Below are positions 1 through 6,633 of a DNA stretch of 14,982 nt, one piece after another (the stretch's first letter is position 1; every line of letters begins with the position of its first letter). This stretch comes from an uncultured Prevotella sp. (GTDB lineage Bacteria > Bacteroidota > Bacteroidia > Bacteroidales > Bacteroidaceae), in contig CALIIG010000110.1 of NCBI GenBank assembly GCA_938018155.1, positions 1-14,982 of the forward strand. Direction: 5' to 3'. The notes beneath the pieces are model-generated. The model had not been told where the DNA came from. It saw only the letters and a program-made list of their open reading frames with translations, and made no database searches. The position numbers and the translations under genes are program-made.

Positions 1-2
1 GT

Positions 3-254
3 GAATACACGCTCTTCTTCCTGAAGGGTTCTCCGGTGGCACTGGGTTACCATGCTGTCGAACGGATGTTGCAGGTGGCGGAGGAGACGGGTGCGGCAAT
101 GGTGTATGCCGATCATTATACGGTGGAAGACGGGAAGACCGTACCGCATCCGGTGGCGGACTATCAGCTGGGAAGCATCCGTGACGACTTCGATTTCGGG
201 TCTGTCATCCTTCTGAAGACCGAATGCCTGAAAGAATATGCGTCGAGAGAATGA
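3..254 (+). CDS. Glycosyltransferase family 2 fragment (5' partial, ends at premature TGA)
   Basis: The frame is open from the left window edge at base 3 to a TGA at 252-254; no start codon can be assigned because the gene begins upstream. The translation includes the segments MVYADHYTVEDGK and DYQLGSIRDDFDFGSVILL. The YADHY segment looks like the acidic sugar-nucleotide/metal site of a GT-A fold, and the following stretch resembles the acceptor-loop part of family-2 transferases. After the TGA the same frame carries on with [17 protein letters not shown], so this is the N-terminal part of the larger protein and not a separate small gene. The ATG-less or internal starts near base 36 are unlikely to be real. 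Confidence 0.6.
   Translation, partial: EYTLFFLKGSPVALGYHAVERMLQVAEETGAAMVYADHYTVEDGKTVPHPVADYQLGSIRDDFDFGSVILLKTECLKEYASRE
252..254 (+). other. In-frame premature TGA stop inside the glycosyltransferase module
   Basis: The codons read gcg tcg aga gaa TGA acg gaa gac tat cag. The frame is glycosyltransferase-like on both sides, with no alternative start close by: the next plausible one is the GTG at 351. A single base change, for example from a TGG or CGA codon, would explain it. I see no sign of selenocysteine decoding or stop-readthrough context. Confidence 0.8.
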
Positions 255-350
255 ACGGAAGACTATCAGTATGCCGGATGGTATGAACTCCGTCTCTTCC
301 TGAGCCGGAAAGGGAAGCTCTTTCATCTGAATGAATACCTCTACACCGAA

Positions 351-2840
351 GTGGAAGACGACCTGCGTGCCAGCGGTGTGAGGCAGTTCGACTACGTGAA
401 CCCTCGTAACCGTGCGGTGCAGATAGAGATGGAACGTGTTGCGACCGAACATCTTTCAGCCATCGGAGCTTTGATAGACACGGCGCATTACGAGCAGCCC
501 GACTTCTACGAAGAGCAGTTCCCGGTCAGGGCATCGGTCATCATACCTGTCTTTAACCGTGAAAAGACGGTGCGTGAGGCTGTTGTGTCAGCTCTCTCAC
601 AGAAAACCGACTTCTCTTTCAATGTAATCGTCGTCGACAATCATTCGACGGACGGGACATCGGAGATACTGGAATCATTTAAAGGGGATGAACGGCTGAT
701 CCATCTCATCCCCGAACGTACCGACCTCGGGATAGGCGGATGCTGGGACTACGCTCTCCATGACGCACGCTGTGGACGCTTCGCTGTGCAGCTGGATAGT
801 GACGACCTCTATTCTTCAGAGCAAACCTTACAGGTCATTGTCGATGCCTTTCATGAACAGAAGGCGGCGATGATCGTGGGCTCTTACCGTATGTGCGACT
901 TCGACCTCAACACGCTTCCTCCGGGGCTGATCAGTCACAGTGAGTGGACTGCGGACAATGGTTGCAACAATGCTCTGCGTATCAACGGACTCGGTGCGCC
1001 GCGCGCCTTTTTCACTCCCTTGGCCCGCCAGCTCCGGTTCCCCAACACCAGTTACGGGGAAGACTATGCCATGGGGCTGGCCTTCAGCCGCCGTTTCCGT
1101 GTCGGGAGAATCTATGATGAACTTTATCTCTGCCGCCGTTGGGGAGGAAACAGCGATGCGGCGTTGAGTGTTGATAAGGTCAATGCCAACAACCGCTATA
1201 AGGATCAGCTGCGGACGATTGAGATTCTGGCACGTCAGAAGCAGAACCGACAGCGGGAAAAAGGGCTGACGGACTTCTTTCATGACCAGTTGAGCCGGTG
1301 GAAAGACGTCTCCCGGCGTTATGAGGAACTGAAGCAGGTGCAGATCCGGGAGGCCGGACCGATACGGATACAGTACAACCCGGCCCGTATGGTGAGTACG
1401 GGAGCGAAGATCGACAGGGACACACTGGCGGCGCGCCCTTGCTTCCTCTGTGCGAAGAACCGCCCGGAGGAACAGACCGTACTGCCTTTCGGGGATGATT
1501 TTGACATTCTCGTCAACCCCTTCCCGATACTCCCGGCCCACTTCACCATCGCTGCCCGCAGGCATCAGCAGCAGGCGATTGCCGGTAATTATGTACAGAT
1601 ACACCGCCTGCTGAGGGCTTATCCGCAGCTGATGGTATTCTATAACGGGCCGAAGTGCGGAGCCAGTGCCCCCGATCACCTGCATTTCCAGGCCGGGACA
1701 AGCGGTGTCCTGCCGCTGCAGCGTGCCTGGGAGCGGCTTCACAGGACTTCCGTTCCGCTTTTGAAGCTGAACAACAGGGAAGGGATTTACGAAATCAAGG
1801 AGTATCCCTGTCCTGCTCTTGCCATCGTGAGCCATACCGAAGCGCATGATGCTGAGCTGTTCCACTATGTGTATGACGCATTGCCTTTAAAAGGTGCGGA
1901 GACCGAACCGATGATGAACATCGTGGCCTGGCGGAAGGACAATGCGTTTATCGCAGTCGTATTCCCGCGGGAGAAGCACCGTCCCGGATGCTATTCTGCC
2001 ACGGGGGAGGCGCAGTGTCTGGTCAGCCCGGGCAGCCTGGACATGGCAGGCCTGTTGATCCTGCCCCGGCAGCGTGACTTTGAACGGATGACGGAAGCGC
2101 ATGCCGAGGCTGTCCTTCGAGAGGTGGCGCTGTCGGAGGAAGCGATGGCGGAAGTCGTAGGACGGATCCGCAACACGGCCGTTGACGCCTCCTTCGGTTT
2201 TTGGAGAAGAGAGCCAGTGGTGTCGGTCGGTGTGGTAAGCGGCGAGGAAATACGCTTCCATCTGAACGGGACTTATACCTTAGGGAATATGAAGCTGCAC
2301 GGCGAACATACCGTGAAGCTGTGTGCCGGGAAAATCCAGTGGAGAGCCGGAGTTTATCAGGAACTTTGCTTCACTCCTGAAAACGACGACTGTTCCTTTA
2401 CCTTGGAAGACGTGACAATCGGAGTGGACTTCCATTGGGAGCGTAAAGAGGCACAGACCTTCCTCGGCAGCCTGCGGATCGTCATGGACGGAGACAGAAT
2501 CTGGGCTGTCAATGAGCTGCCTGTGGAGCATTATCTGGCAAGTGTCATTTCCAGCGAGATGCGTGCCACGTCGTCACTGGAGTTCCTGAAGGCGCATGCT
2601 GTTATATCCAGAAGCTGGCTGCTGGTACAGATGAGGAGGCGGAGAGCCGCCGGGATGGGGCTTGTGGATCCGCACCCCGTGGTGAGGCGGCGGAAGAAGG
2701 CATCGTATGGTATGACCGTGATTCTCACAAGCTGTTTGATGTCTGTGCGGATGACCATTGCCAGCGTTATCAGGGCATCACGAAGGCGACAAGTCCGAAT
2801 GTGGAAGAGGCCGTCAAGGCCACGCGCGGGCAGCTGCTGA
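351..2840 (+). CDS. Main open frame: GT2 glycosyltransferase + DUF4922 (GalT/HIT-like) + start of SpoIID domain
   Basis: Sense sequence in this frame actually resumes at 255; 351 is only the first usable start (GTG). Numbering from 351: residues about 60-275 are a GT2 domain with [23 protein letters not shown], the metal-binding DSDD at 149-152 and YGEDYAMG. Residues about 310-610 form a GalT/HIT-superfamily module: PCFLC (C364 and C367, probably zinc), [27 protein letters not shown] and HLHFQ at 443-447. The second His of HxHxQ is the nucleophile in GalT-type nucleotidyl transfer. From about residue 620 a SpoIID domain begins ([40 protein letters not shown]); the Glu codon at 2556-2558 matches the catalytic Glu of SpoIID. 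The last 45 or so residues are Arg-rich out-of-frame readthrough. The nucleotide-sugar substrate is unknown. Confidence 0.6.
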   Translation: MEDDLRASGVRQFDYVNPRNRAVQIEMERVATEHLSAIGALIDTAHYEQPDFYEEQFPVRASVIIPVFNREKTVREAVVSALSQKTDFSFNVIVVDNHSTDGTSEILESFKGDERLIHLIPERTDLGIGGCWDYALHDARCGRFAVQLDSDDLYSSEQTLQVIVDAFHEQKAAMIVGSYRMCDFDLNTLPPGLISHSEWTADNGCNNALRINGLGAPRAFFTPLARQLRFPNTSYGEDYAMGLAFSRRFRVGRIYDELYLCRRWGGNSDAALSVDKVNANNRYKDQLRTIEILARQKQNRQREKGLTDFFHDQLSRWKDVSRRYEELKQVQIREAGPIRIQYNPARMVSTGAKIDRDTLAARPCFLCAKNRPEEQTVLPFGDDFDILVNPFPILPAHFTIAARRHQQQAIAGNYVQIHRLLRAYPQLMVFYNGPKCGASAPDHLHFQAGTSGVLPLQRAWERLHRTSVPLLKLNNREGIYEIKEYPCPALAIVSHTEAHDAELFHYVYDALPLKGAETEPMMNIVAWRKDNAFIAVVFPREKHRPGCYSATGEAQCLVSPGSLDMAGLLILPRQRDFERMTEAHAEAVLREVALSEEAMAEVVGRIRNTAVDASFGFWRREPVVSVGVVSGEEIRFHLNGTYTLGNMKLHGEHTVKLCAGKIQWRAGVYQELCFTPENDDCSFTLEDVTIGVDFHWERKEAQTFLGSLRIVMDGDRIWAVNELPVEHYLASVISSEMRATSSLEFLKAHAVISRSWLLVQMRRRRAAGMGLVDPHPVVRRRKKASYGMTVILTSCLMSVRMTIASVIRASRRRQVRMWKRPSRPRAGSC
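2620..2705 (+). other. Frameshift zone (-1) inside the SpoIID domain
   Basis: Up to the SWLL segment (about 2624) the SpoIID homology is in the frame of the upstream gene (codon starts divisible by 3). By the segment [12 protein letters not shown] (about 2702-2737) it is in the frame with codon starts at 3n+2. The linker between is low-complexity and GC-rich, so the exact lesion cannot be placed. One missing base (or two extra) explains it. No canonical X XXY YYZ slippery heptamer is seen in the correct phase, which argues against programmed frameshifting. Confidence 0.75.
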
Positions 2841-3520
2841 CGGACGGCGGCGAGGTCAGCGATGCCCGTTTCAGCAAGTGCTGCGGTGGTGTCACGGAGG
2901 AATATCAGTATTGCTGGGACAATATCCGCAAGCCTTACCTGCGTTCGGTAGCCGACAACACGCCTTTAGGGGCTGCCCCTGCGGTTGATCTGACGGACGA
3001 GAAGACCGCCAGGGAATGGATATGCTCTTCTCCGGCGGCATTCTGTCATACGGACGATGCGGCCGTCTTGCGGCAGGTCCTGAACAGCTATGACCAGGAG
3101 ACACAGGACTTTTATCGCTGGACCGTGGATTATACGCAGGAAGAACTTGCCAGTCTTGTCCGGCGCAAGAGCGGTCTTGACTTCGGAGAGATCGTCGACC
3201 TCCAGCCTTTGGAGCGGGGGAAGAGCGGCCGCATCAGCCGTCTGAAGATCATCGGAACGAAACTTACCCGCATCATCGGAAAAGAACTGGAGATAAGACG
3301 TGTGTTGAGTGAAAGCCATCTGTACAGCTCGGCATTCGTCGTGGACAGGTGTGATGTGGCGGACGGCATCCCCCGGAAGTTCCATCTTGCCGGTGCAGGA
3401 TGGGGACATGGTGTCGGGCTTTGCCAGATCGGTGCTGCCGTGATGGGAGAGAAAGGGTATAAGTATGACGAGATACTGCGCCACTATTATCAGACGGCGA
3501 CCCTTGAGACACGGTATTAA
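2801..3520 (+). CDS. SpoIID/LytB domain, C-terminal fragment after the frameshift
   Basis: The frame opens well upstream of the GTG at 2801; domain-like sequence reaches back to about 2690 ([25 protein letters not shown], split across the assumed start). It is therefore the tail of the upstream gene, not an independent gene. Visible signatures: [18 protein letters not shown] after the DGG segment, and the hallmark [12 protein letters not shown] at 3401-3436, followed by G-Y-x-Y-x-EIL-x-HYY, which is the usual end of SpoIID/LytB proteins. SpoIID acts as a lytic transglycosylase on denuded peptidoglycan glycan in spore formers; LytB is an amidase enhancer. The catalytic Glu lies in the upstream frame (2556-2558), so neither fragment alone could be active. 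The cysteine-rich CADDHC/CCGG segment may bind metal or form disulfides. Confidence 0.6.
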   Translation: MEEAVKATRGQLLTDGGEVSDARFSKCCGGVTEEYQYCWDNIRKPYLRSVADNTPLGAAPAVDLTDEKTAREWICSSPAAFCHTDDAAVLRQVLNSYDQETQDFYRWTVDYTQEELASLVRRKSGLDFGEIVDLQPLERGKSGRISRLKIIGTKLTRIIGKELEIRRVLSESHLYSSAFVVDRCDVADGIPRKFHLAGAGWGHGVGLCQIGAAVMGEKGYKYDEILRHYYQTATLETRY

Positions 3521-3567
3521 GTAGAGGATCCCGTCCCGGCATATTATATATATAAAGGTGTAATCAG

Positions 3568-4881
3568 ATGCTCGAGGAGCAGAATATCATCAACGGAATA
3601 CCCATAGAGAGCCGGTGGCGCAGCCATCGGGTCTGGCTTCCTACGCTCTATCTGACACGCGGACTTCCTTATGTGATCCTGTTCATTACCTCAATGGTCT
3701 ATTTCAACAGGGCAGGGCTGTCGAACGGATCCATCACGCTGACTACTTCCTGGTTCTTGCTTCCGTTCATCCTCCGACCCCTGCTGGGCAGGCTGGTCGT
3801 AGGGTACGGGAACAAGCGTTTCTGGATTGTTCTGACGGAACTCGTCCTGGCATTGAGTCTCGCCGGACTGGCGGTGACCGGTCCGTCGGTCCATTGGTTT
3901 GAATGGTCGGTGCTCTTCCTGCTGGTCATGGCGACTGCCGGCGCACTGCATGATGTGGCGGTCGAGAGACTCTATAAACGGGAGGCGGCCTTACGCCATC
4001 AGGAGGTGTTCTTTGATGCCCGGGCCGCTTTCTATCTGCTCGCCATCCTCGTAGGGATGGCCGTCCCCGTTACGGTGGCGGGCAATCTGGAGGTCATCAA
4101 CAGGACCATACACCCTTCCTGGCAGGCCGTCTTCTGGATGCTGTCGGCCCTGCTGTCGGTGCTGATGGTGTTCCATGCCGTTGTCCTCCCGAAGGATATC
4201 CTCCGTGCCGACCTCCCGATATGGAGCGGCGTGACGCGCCAGTGGTGGCATGATGTCAAGGCGGCCTTTGTCCGTCGCCCGCATTATGTGGTCAATCTCT
4301 GCTTCCTTTTCTGCTTCCTGATACCCGAAGGAATGTTTTTCAGGATCGTACCGCTCTTTCTGATAGACCCCGGAAGCAATGGCGGACTGGCGCTCTCCCC
4401 TCAGGAACTGGGTCTGGTGCTGGGGACGGTCGGCACTTTTTCGCTGATTGCGGGCTGTGCCGTCGGAACGAGACTGGTACGAAGAGACGGCTTGCGAAGA
4501 TGGCTCTGGCTGTTTGTCATTGCCTTGACCCTGCCTAAGTTCCTTTTCGTCTACCTCAGTTATTATTTTGTTTCCACGCTTTCGATCATCAATTTCTGCA
4601 TGCTGGCCGAGCAGTTCGGGACAGGAATCGGGCTGACGGCTTATTTTGTCTGGCTCGCCTATTGTACGAGGGGAGCACATTCGACGTTTACTTATTCCCT
4701 GGGAACGGCCATTACGGCCTTTTCCGTGGTCATGTCAGGATGGTTTACAGGTTTTCTCCAGGAATATGTAGGTTATCGCCGTTTCTTCCTTCTGGTGGCC
4801 TGTCTGGGCGTGGTCAGCTTTGTGGCGGCCGGTTTCGTCCCTGTTACGGATGAGGCGGGGAAGAAGGGGGAGGCTTCTTGA
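3568..4881 (+). CDS. AmpG-like major facilitator superfamily permease
   Basis: A 437-residue, strongly hydrophobic protein with about twelve predicted membrane spans, the first near residues 25-46 and the last near 405-425. LTRGLPYVILF (29-39) resembles the first-helix signature of AmpG-type muropeptide permeases. The GALHDVAVERLYK segment (125-137) sits where AmpG proteins carry a QD-type motif at the end of the fourth helix. The segment WWHDVKAAFVRRP marks the central cytoplasmic loop between the two six-helix halves. AmpG imports anhydro-muropeptides or GlcNAc-anhMurNAc into the cytoplasm for recycling. The start ATG lies 47 bases after the SpoIID stop with no promoter box seen between, so co-transcription is likely. 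The SpoIID and nucleotidyltransferase neighbours support a wall-recycling substrate, but this is inferred; a different sugar or peptide substrate remains possible. The gene looks intact. Confidence 0.75.
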   Translation: MLEEQNIINGIPIESRWRSHRVWLPTLYLTRGLPYVILFITSMVYFNRAGLSNGSITLTTSWFLLPFILRPLLGRLVVGYGNKRFWIVLTELVLALSLAGLAVTGPSVHWFEWSVLFLLVMATAGALHDVAVERLYKREAALRHQEVFFDARAAFYLLAILVGMAVPVTVAGNLEVINRTIHPSWQAVFWMLSALLSVLMVFHAVVLPKDILRADLPIWSGVTRQWWHDVKAAFVRRPHYVVNLCFLFCFLIPEGMFFRIVPLFLIDPGSNGGLALSPQELGLVLGTVGTFSLIAGCAVGTRLVRRDGLRRWLWLFVIALTLPKFLFVYLSYYFVSTLSIINFCMLAEQFGTGIGLTAYFVWLAYCTRGAHSTFTYSLGTAITAFSVVMSGWFTGFLQEYVGYRRFFLLVACLGVVSFVAAGFVPVTDEAGKKGEAS

Positions 4882-4969
4882 TGGTCCGTGCGAGGGTGCA
4901 TCAAGGTTTCCTTTAAGCGGCCCGGCAGGATGGGGCCGTACTGTCCGCAGGTTTCATTTTCAGGCGTTA

Positions 4970-4986
4970 AGCTTTTCAAAAAAGCT
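4970..4986 (+). repeat. Short AGCTTTT/AAAAGCT inverted repeat upstream of the M48 promoter
   Basis: AGCTTTT (4970-4976) pairs with AAAAGCT (4980-4986) across a three-base loop. It lies just upstream of the -33 element at 4996. It could be a weak terminator for the permease transcript or an operator; there is no following T tract on the + strand. A second weak GC hairpin, CGGCCC (4918-4923) with GGGCCG (4933-4938), lies between it and the permease stop. Both may be incidental. Confidence 0.3.
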
Positions 4987-4995
4987 GTGGATTTG

Positions 4996-5026
4996 TTTGT
5001 ATCTTACAAAAAATGTTGTACATTCG
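4996..5026 (+). promoter_or_regulatory. Bacteroidetes-type promoter for the M48 peptidase gene
   Basis: TTTG at 4996-4999, a 19-base spacer, then TACATTCG at 5019-5026, matching TAnnTTTG except for one base. The spacing equals that known for the Bacteroides primary sigma factor (-33/-7 type). It would start transcription near 5033, leaving a leader of about 27 bases before the ATG at 5060. Confidence 0.6.
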
Positions 5027-5059
5027 CATACTGAAAGTTATAAAAAAACAGTAATTCGG

Positions 5060-5932
5060 ATGAAGATCAAGTATTTGTTAATGGCAGCTGTCGTCGCTTT
5101 GATGACAGCCTGCGGAACGGCCTCAAAAGTTCCTTTGACAGGCCGGACACACCGCATCAGTGTGTCTGACGCCCAGCTTCTCAGTCTTAGCAATCAGGAA
5201 TACACCAAGTTCATGGCTTCTGCCAAGCGTTCGACGGATGCAAAGAATACGGCAATGGTCCAGCGGGTAGGGCGTAATCTCGCCAATGCGGTAGAGACCT
5301 ATCTTCGCAACAACGGCTATGCCAGTGAGATAAACAACTTCAAATGGGAATTCAATCTTGTCCAGGACAAGCAGGCCAATGCGTTCTGCATGCCGGGTGG
5401 TAAAATTGTTGTATACGAAGGTCTGCTTCCTTATACGAAAAACGAAACGGCGTTGGCAATAGTGCTTGGTCATGAAATTGCACATGCAGTAGCCAAGCAT
5501 AGTGCCGAGCAAATGTCGAAACAGATTCGGCAACAGTATGGATCGGCTATCCTTGGCACCGTATTGAATTCGGCAGTAGGCAGCGGAGTAGGTGACGTGG
5601 CGTCGGCAATTGTAAACCAGGGCTTCTCTTTTGCAAACCTTAAATACAGTAGAAACAATGAGTCGGAGGCCGATTACATGGGCCTTATTTTCGCAGCGAT
5701 GGCAGGATATGACCCTCGTGAAGCCATCCCGTTCTGGCAACGTATGTCGCAAGGCAACAGTAACAGCAATGATATATTTAGCGATCATCCGAGCGATGCA
5801 AACCGAATTGCGGCACTTAAGCGGCTGATGCCAGAGGCTATGAAATATTATCAGGCTGCCGTACCATCGGAAAGCCAGACCAGAACCATGAGGTTTTCGA
5901 ATACATCAGGTAAGAAAAAAGGAAGGCGTTAG
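5060..5932 (+). CDS. M48-family zinc metalloprotease, lipoprotein (LoiP/YcaL/BepA-like)
   Basis: A 290-residue protein. The start ATG at 5060 is chosen because it gives a lipoprotein signal (MKIKYLLMAAVVALMTAC, lipid-modified Cys18) and follows a promoter at the right distance; longer in-frame starts would overlap the permease gene. The M48 catalytic set is complete: HEIAH at residues 138-142 (zinc His138 and His142, catalytic Glu139) and ExxxD at 201-205 (zinc Glu201). The flanking ANAFCMPGGKIVVYEGLL and YDPREAIPFWQRM segments are typical of the family. The residues after Cys18 are GTASK, without acidic residues, so I infer anchoring facing the periplasm rather than the cell surface. Relatives in Escherichia coli degrade misassembled outer-membrane proteins. 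The basic tail (KKKGRR) is unexplained. It is transcribed alone, between its own promoter and a terminator. Confidence 0.88.
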   Translation: MKIKYLLMAAVVALMTACGTASKVPLTGRTHRISVSDAQLLSLSNQEYTKFMASAKRSTDAKNTAMVQRVGRNLANAVETYLRNNGYASEINNFKWEFNLVQDKQANAFCMPGGKIVVYEGLLPYTKNETALAIVLGHEIAHAVAKHSAEQMSKQIRQQYGSAILGTVLNSAVGSGVGDVASAIVNQGFSFANLKYSRNNESEADYMGLIFAAMAGYDPREAIPFWQRMSQGNSNSNDIFSDHPSDANRIAALKRLMPEAMKYYQAAVPSESQTRTMRFSNTSGKKKGRR

Positions 5933-5941
5933 TGCCTTCTG

Positions 5942-5960
5942 CTGCCGTTTTATTCGGCAG
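5942..5960 (+). repeat. CTGCCG/CGGCAG hairpin directly after the M48 gene
   Basis: CTGCCG (5942-5947) and CGGCAG (5955-5960) form a six-pair stem with a seven-base T-rich loop, ten bases after the stop codon. No T tract follows, so it is not a terminator by itself; it may protect the 3' end together with the terminator hairpin just downstream. Confidence 0.45.
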
Positions 5961-5972
5961 ACCATATGCCCG

Positions 5973-6007
5973 CCCCTTCTTGTCGTTGAGACAAGGAGGG
6001 GTTTTTT
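5973..6007 (+). terminator. Intrinsic terminator of the M48 peptidase transcript
   Basis: CCCCTTCTTGTC (5973-5984) pairs with GACAAGGAGGGG (5990-6001) over a five-base loop GTTGA: twelve pairs, one of them a T-G wobble. Six T residues follow at 6002-6007. This is a textbook Rho-independent terminator and separates the peptidase from the NfeD-SPFH unit. Confidence 0.88.
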
Positions 6008-6019
6008 CAATGCAATTAT

Positions 6020-6050
6020 TTTGTAATGTCAATATTTTATCTTAAATTTA
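6020..6050 (+). promoter_or_regulatory. Bacteroidetes-type promoter for the NfeD-SPFH operon
   Basis: TTTG at 6020-6023, a 19-base spacer, then TAAATTTA at 6043-6050 (seven of eight matches to TAnnTTTG). Expected start near 6057, giving a leader of about 70 bases that is A/T-rich, with no obvious Shine-Dalgarno sequence before the ATG at 6127. Confidence 0.6.
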
Positions 6051-6126
6051 CAGCGTAGAAATCATGGCTGACGCGTAAGTTTATTGAAATATTTCTCATG
6101 CTTTTTTAATCTTAAACTTAAATAAA

Positions 6127-6579
6127 ATGTTTGATTATCTAACCGAAAATTTATGGCTTTTGTGGACGCTTGTATGCGTATTGGCCCTTGTTTTGGAAAT
6201 TTCATCCGGCACATTTTATCTGATTTGTTTTGCCATTGGGGCAGTAGGTGCCATGTTTATTTCACTTGTCGGAACGCCTTTCTGGCTTCAGGTCCTTGTC
6301 TTTTCAGCAGTTTCAGCAGTCAGTGTTTATGCTGTGCGTCCCCTTCTGTTGAAATATCTGCATCCTGTTAAGGGTGAACGACTGAGCAATGCAAGTGCAT
6401 TGGTTGGACGACAGGGCGTAGTAATTGAACCTATTTCAGCCGGAAGACCGGGTTATGTAAAGGTTGATGGTGATGAATGGCGGGCTGTAACGGCCGACGG
6501 GAGGATGATAGAGCGTGGCGAAACCGTGCGTATAACAGCAATGAACAGTATTATTGTTACCGTAGAACCCGTGGATTGA
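6127..6579 (+). CDS. NfeD family membrane protein (short form)
   Basis: A 150-residue protein. Three hydrophobic spans lie at about residues 8-24, 29-48 and 52-72, followed by a soluble C-terminal beta-rich domain (about 88-149) with LVGRQGVVIEPI, GYVKVDGDEWRA and IERGETVRITAMN, the OB-fold pattern of NfeD C-termini. It has no N-terminal ClpP-like serine protease domain, so it is the short NfeD type. NfeD proteins partner with SPFH proteins in membrane microdomains, and the SPFH gene follows after 54 bases, almost certainly in the same transcript. The start ATG is the first in the frame after the promoter, and the following hydrophobic pattern fits. Function beyond scaffold partner is not established. 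Confidence 0.87.
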   Translation: MFDYLTENLWLLWTLVCVLALVLEISSGTFYLICFAIGAVGAMFISLVGTPFWLQVLVFSAVSAVSVYAVRPLLLKYLHPVKGERLSNASALVGRQGVVIEPISAGRPGYVKVDGDEWRAVTADGRMIERGETVRITAMNSIIVTVEPVD

Positions 6580-6633
6580 CGGCTCGTTGAGGAAAGAATT
6601 TAAAATGAAGTAAAACCTTTAATAAAACAAATT

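Larger units (their letters stand above)
1..3520 (+). pseudogene. Interrupted multidomain gene: tandem GT2 glycosyltransferase, GalT/HIT-like DUF4922 and SpoIID/LytB modules
   Basis: Homology-like sequence is continuous from the left edge to the TAA at 3518-3520, but no single frame stays open. From base 3 the frame is open to a TGA at 252-254, then resumes in the same frame as glycosyltransferase-like sequence. Near the SpoIID signature the coding frame moves by -1 (about 2620-2705) and continues to 3520. Module order: GT2-like module (3 to about 350), complete GT2 module (about 530-1190), GalT/HIT-like module (about 1290-2190), SpoIID module (about 2210-3520). The start lies outside the window; at least about 1170 residues are visible. 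No signal peptide or hydrophobic span is seen in this stretch. I infer a cell-wall or surface-sugar enzyme, now broken. Sequencing or assembly error is the main alternative, because the modules on both sides of each lesion keep their key motifs. Confidence 0.75.

Noticed and set aside
252..254. TGA as a selenocysteine or programmed readthrough codon
   Set aside because: There is no Cys/Sec-like active-site context, no obvious downstream stem-loop, and a second unrelated lesion further along suggests decay or error instead.
828..1865. Long open frame of 345 codons on the - strand
   Set aside because: It lies antisense to well-conserved GT2 and GalT-like sequence, has no domain-like pattern, and is explained by the high-GC codon use of the true gene.
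2620..2705. Programmed -1 ribosomal frameshift
   Set aside because: No X XXY YYZ heptamer in the proper phase was found in the interval, and the same gene carries a nonsense codon.
4918..4938. CGGCCC/GGGCCG hairpin as the permease terminator
   Set aside because: The stem is only six pairs and no T tract follows, so I do not call it a terminator.
4820..5059. An 80-residue N-terminal extension of the M48 peptidase
   Set aside because: It overlaps the permease gene, crosses the promoter, and would bury the lipoprotein signal peptide that begins at 5060.
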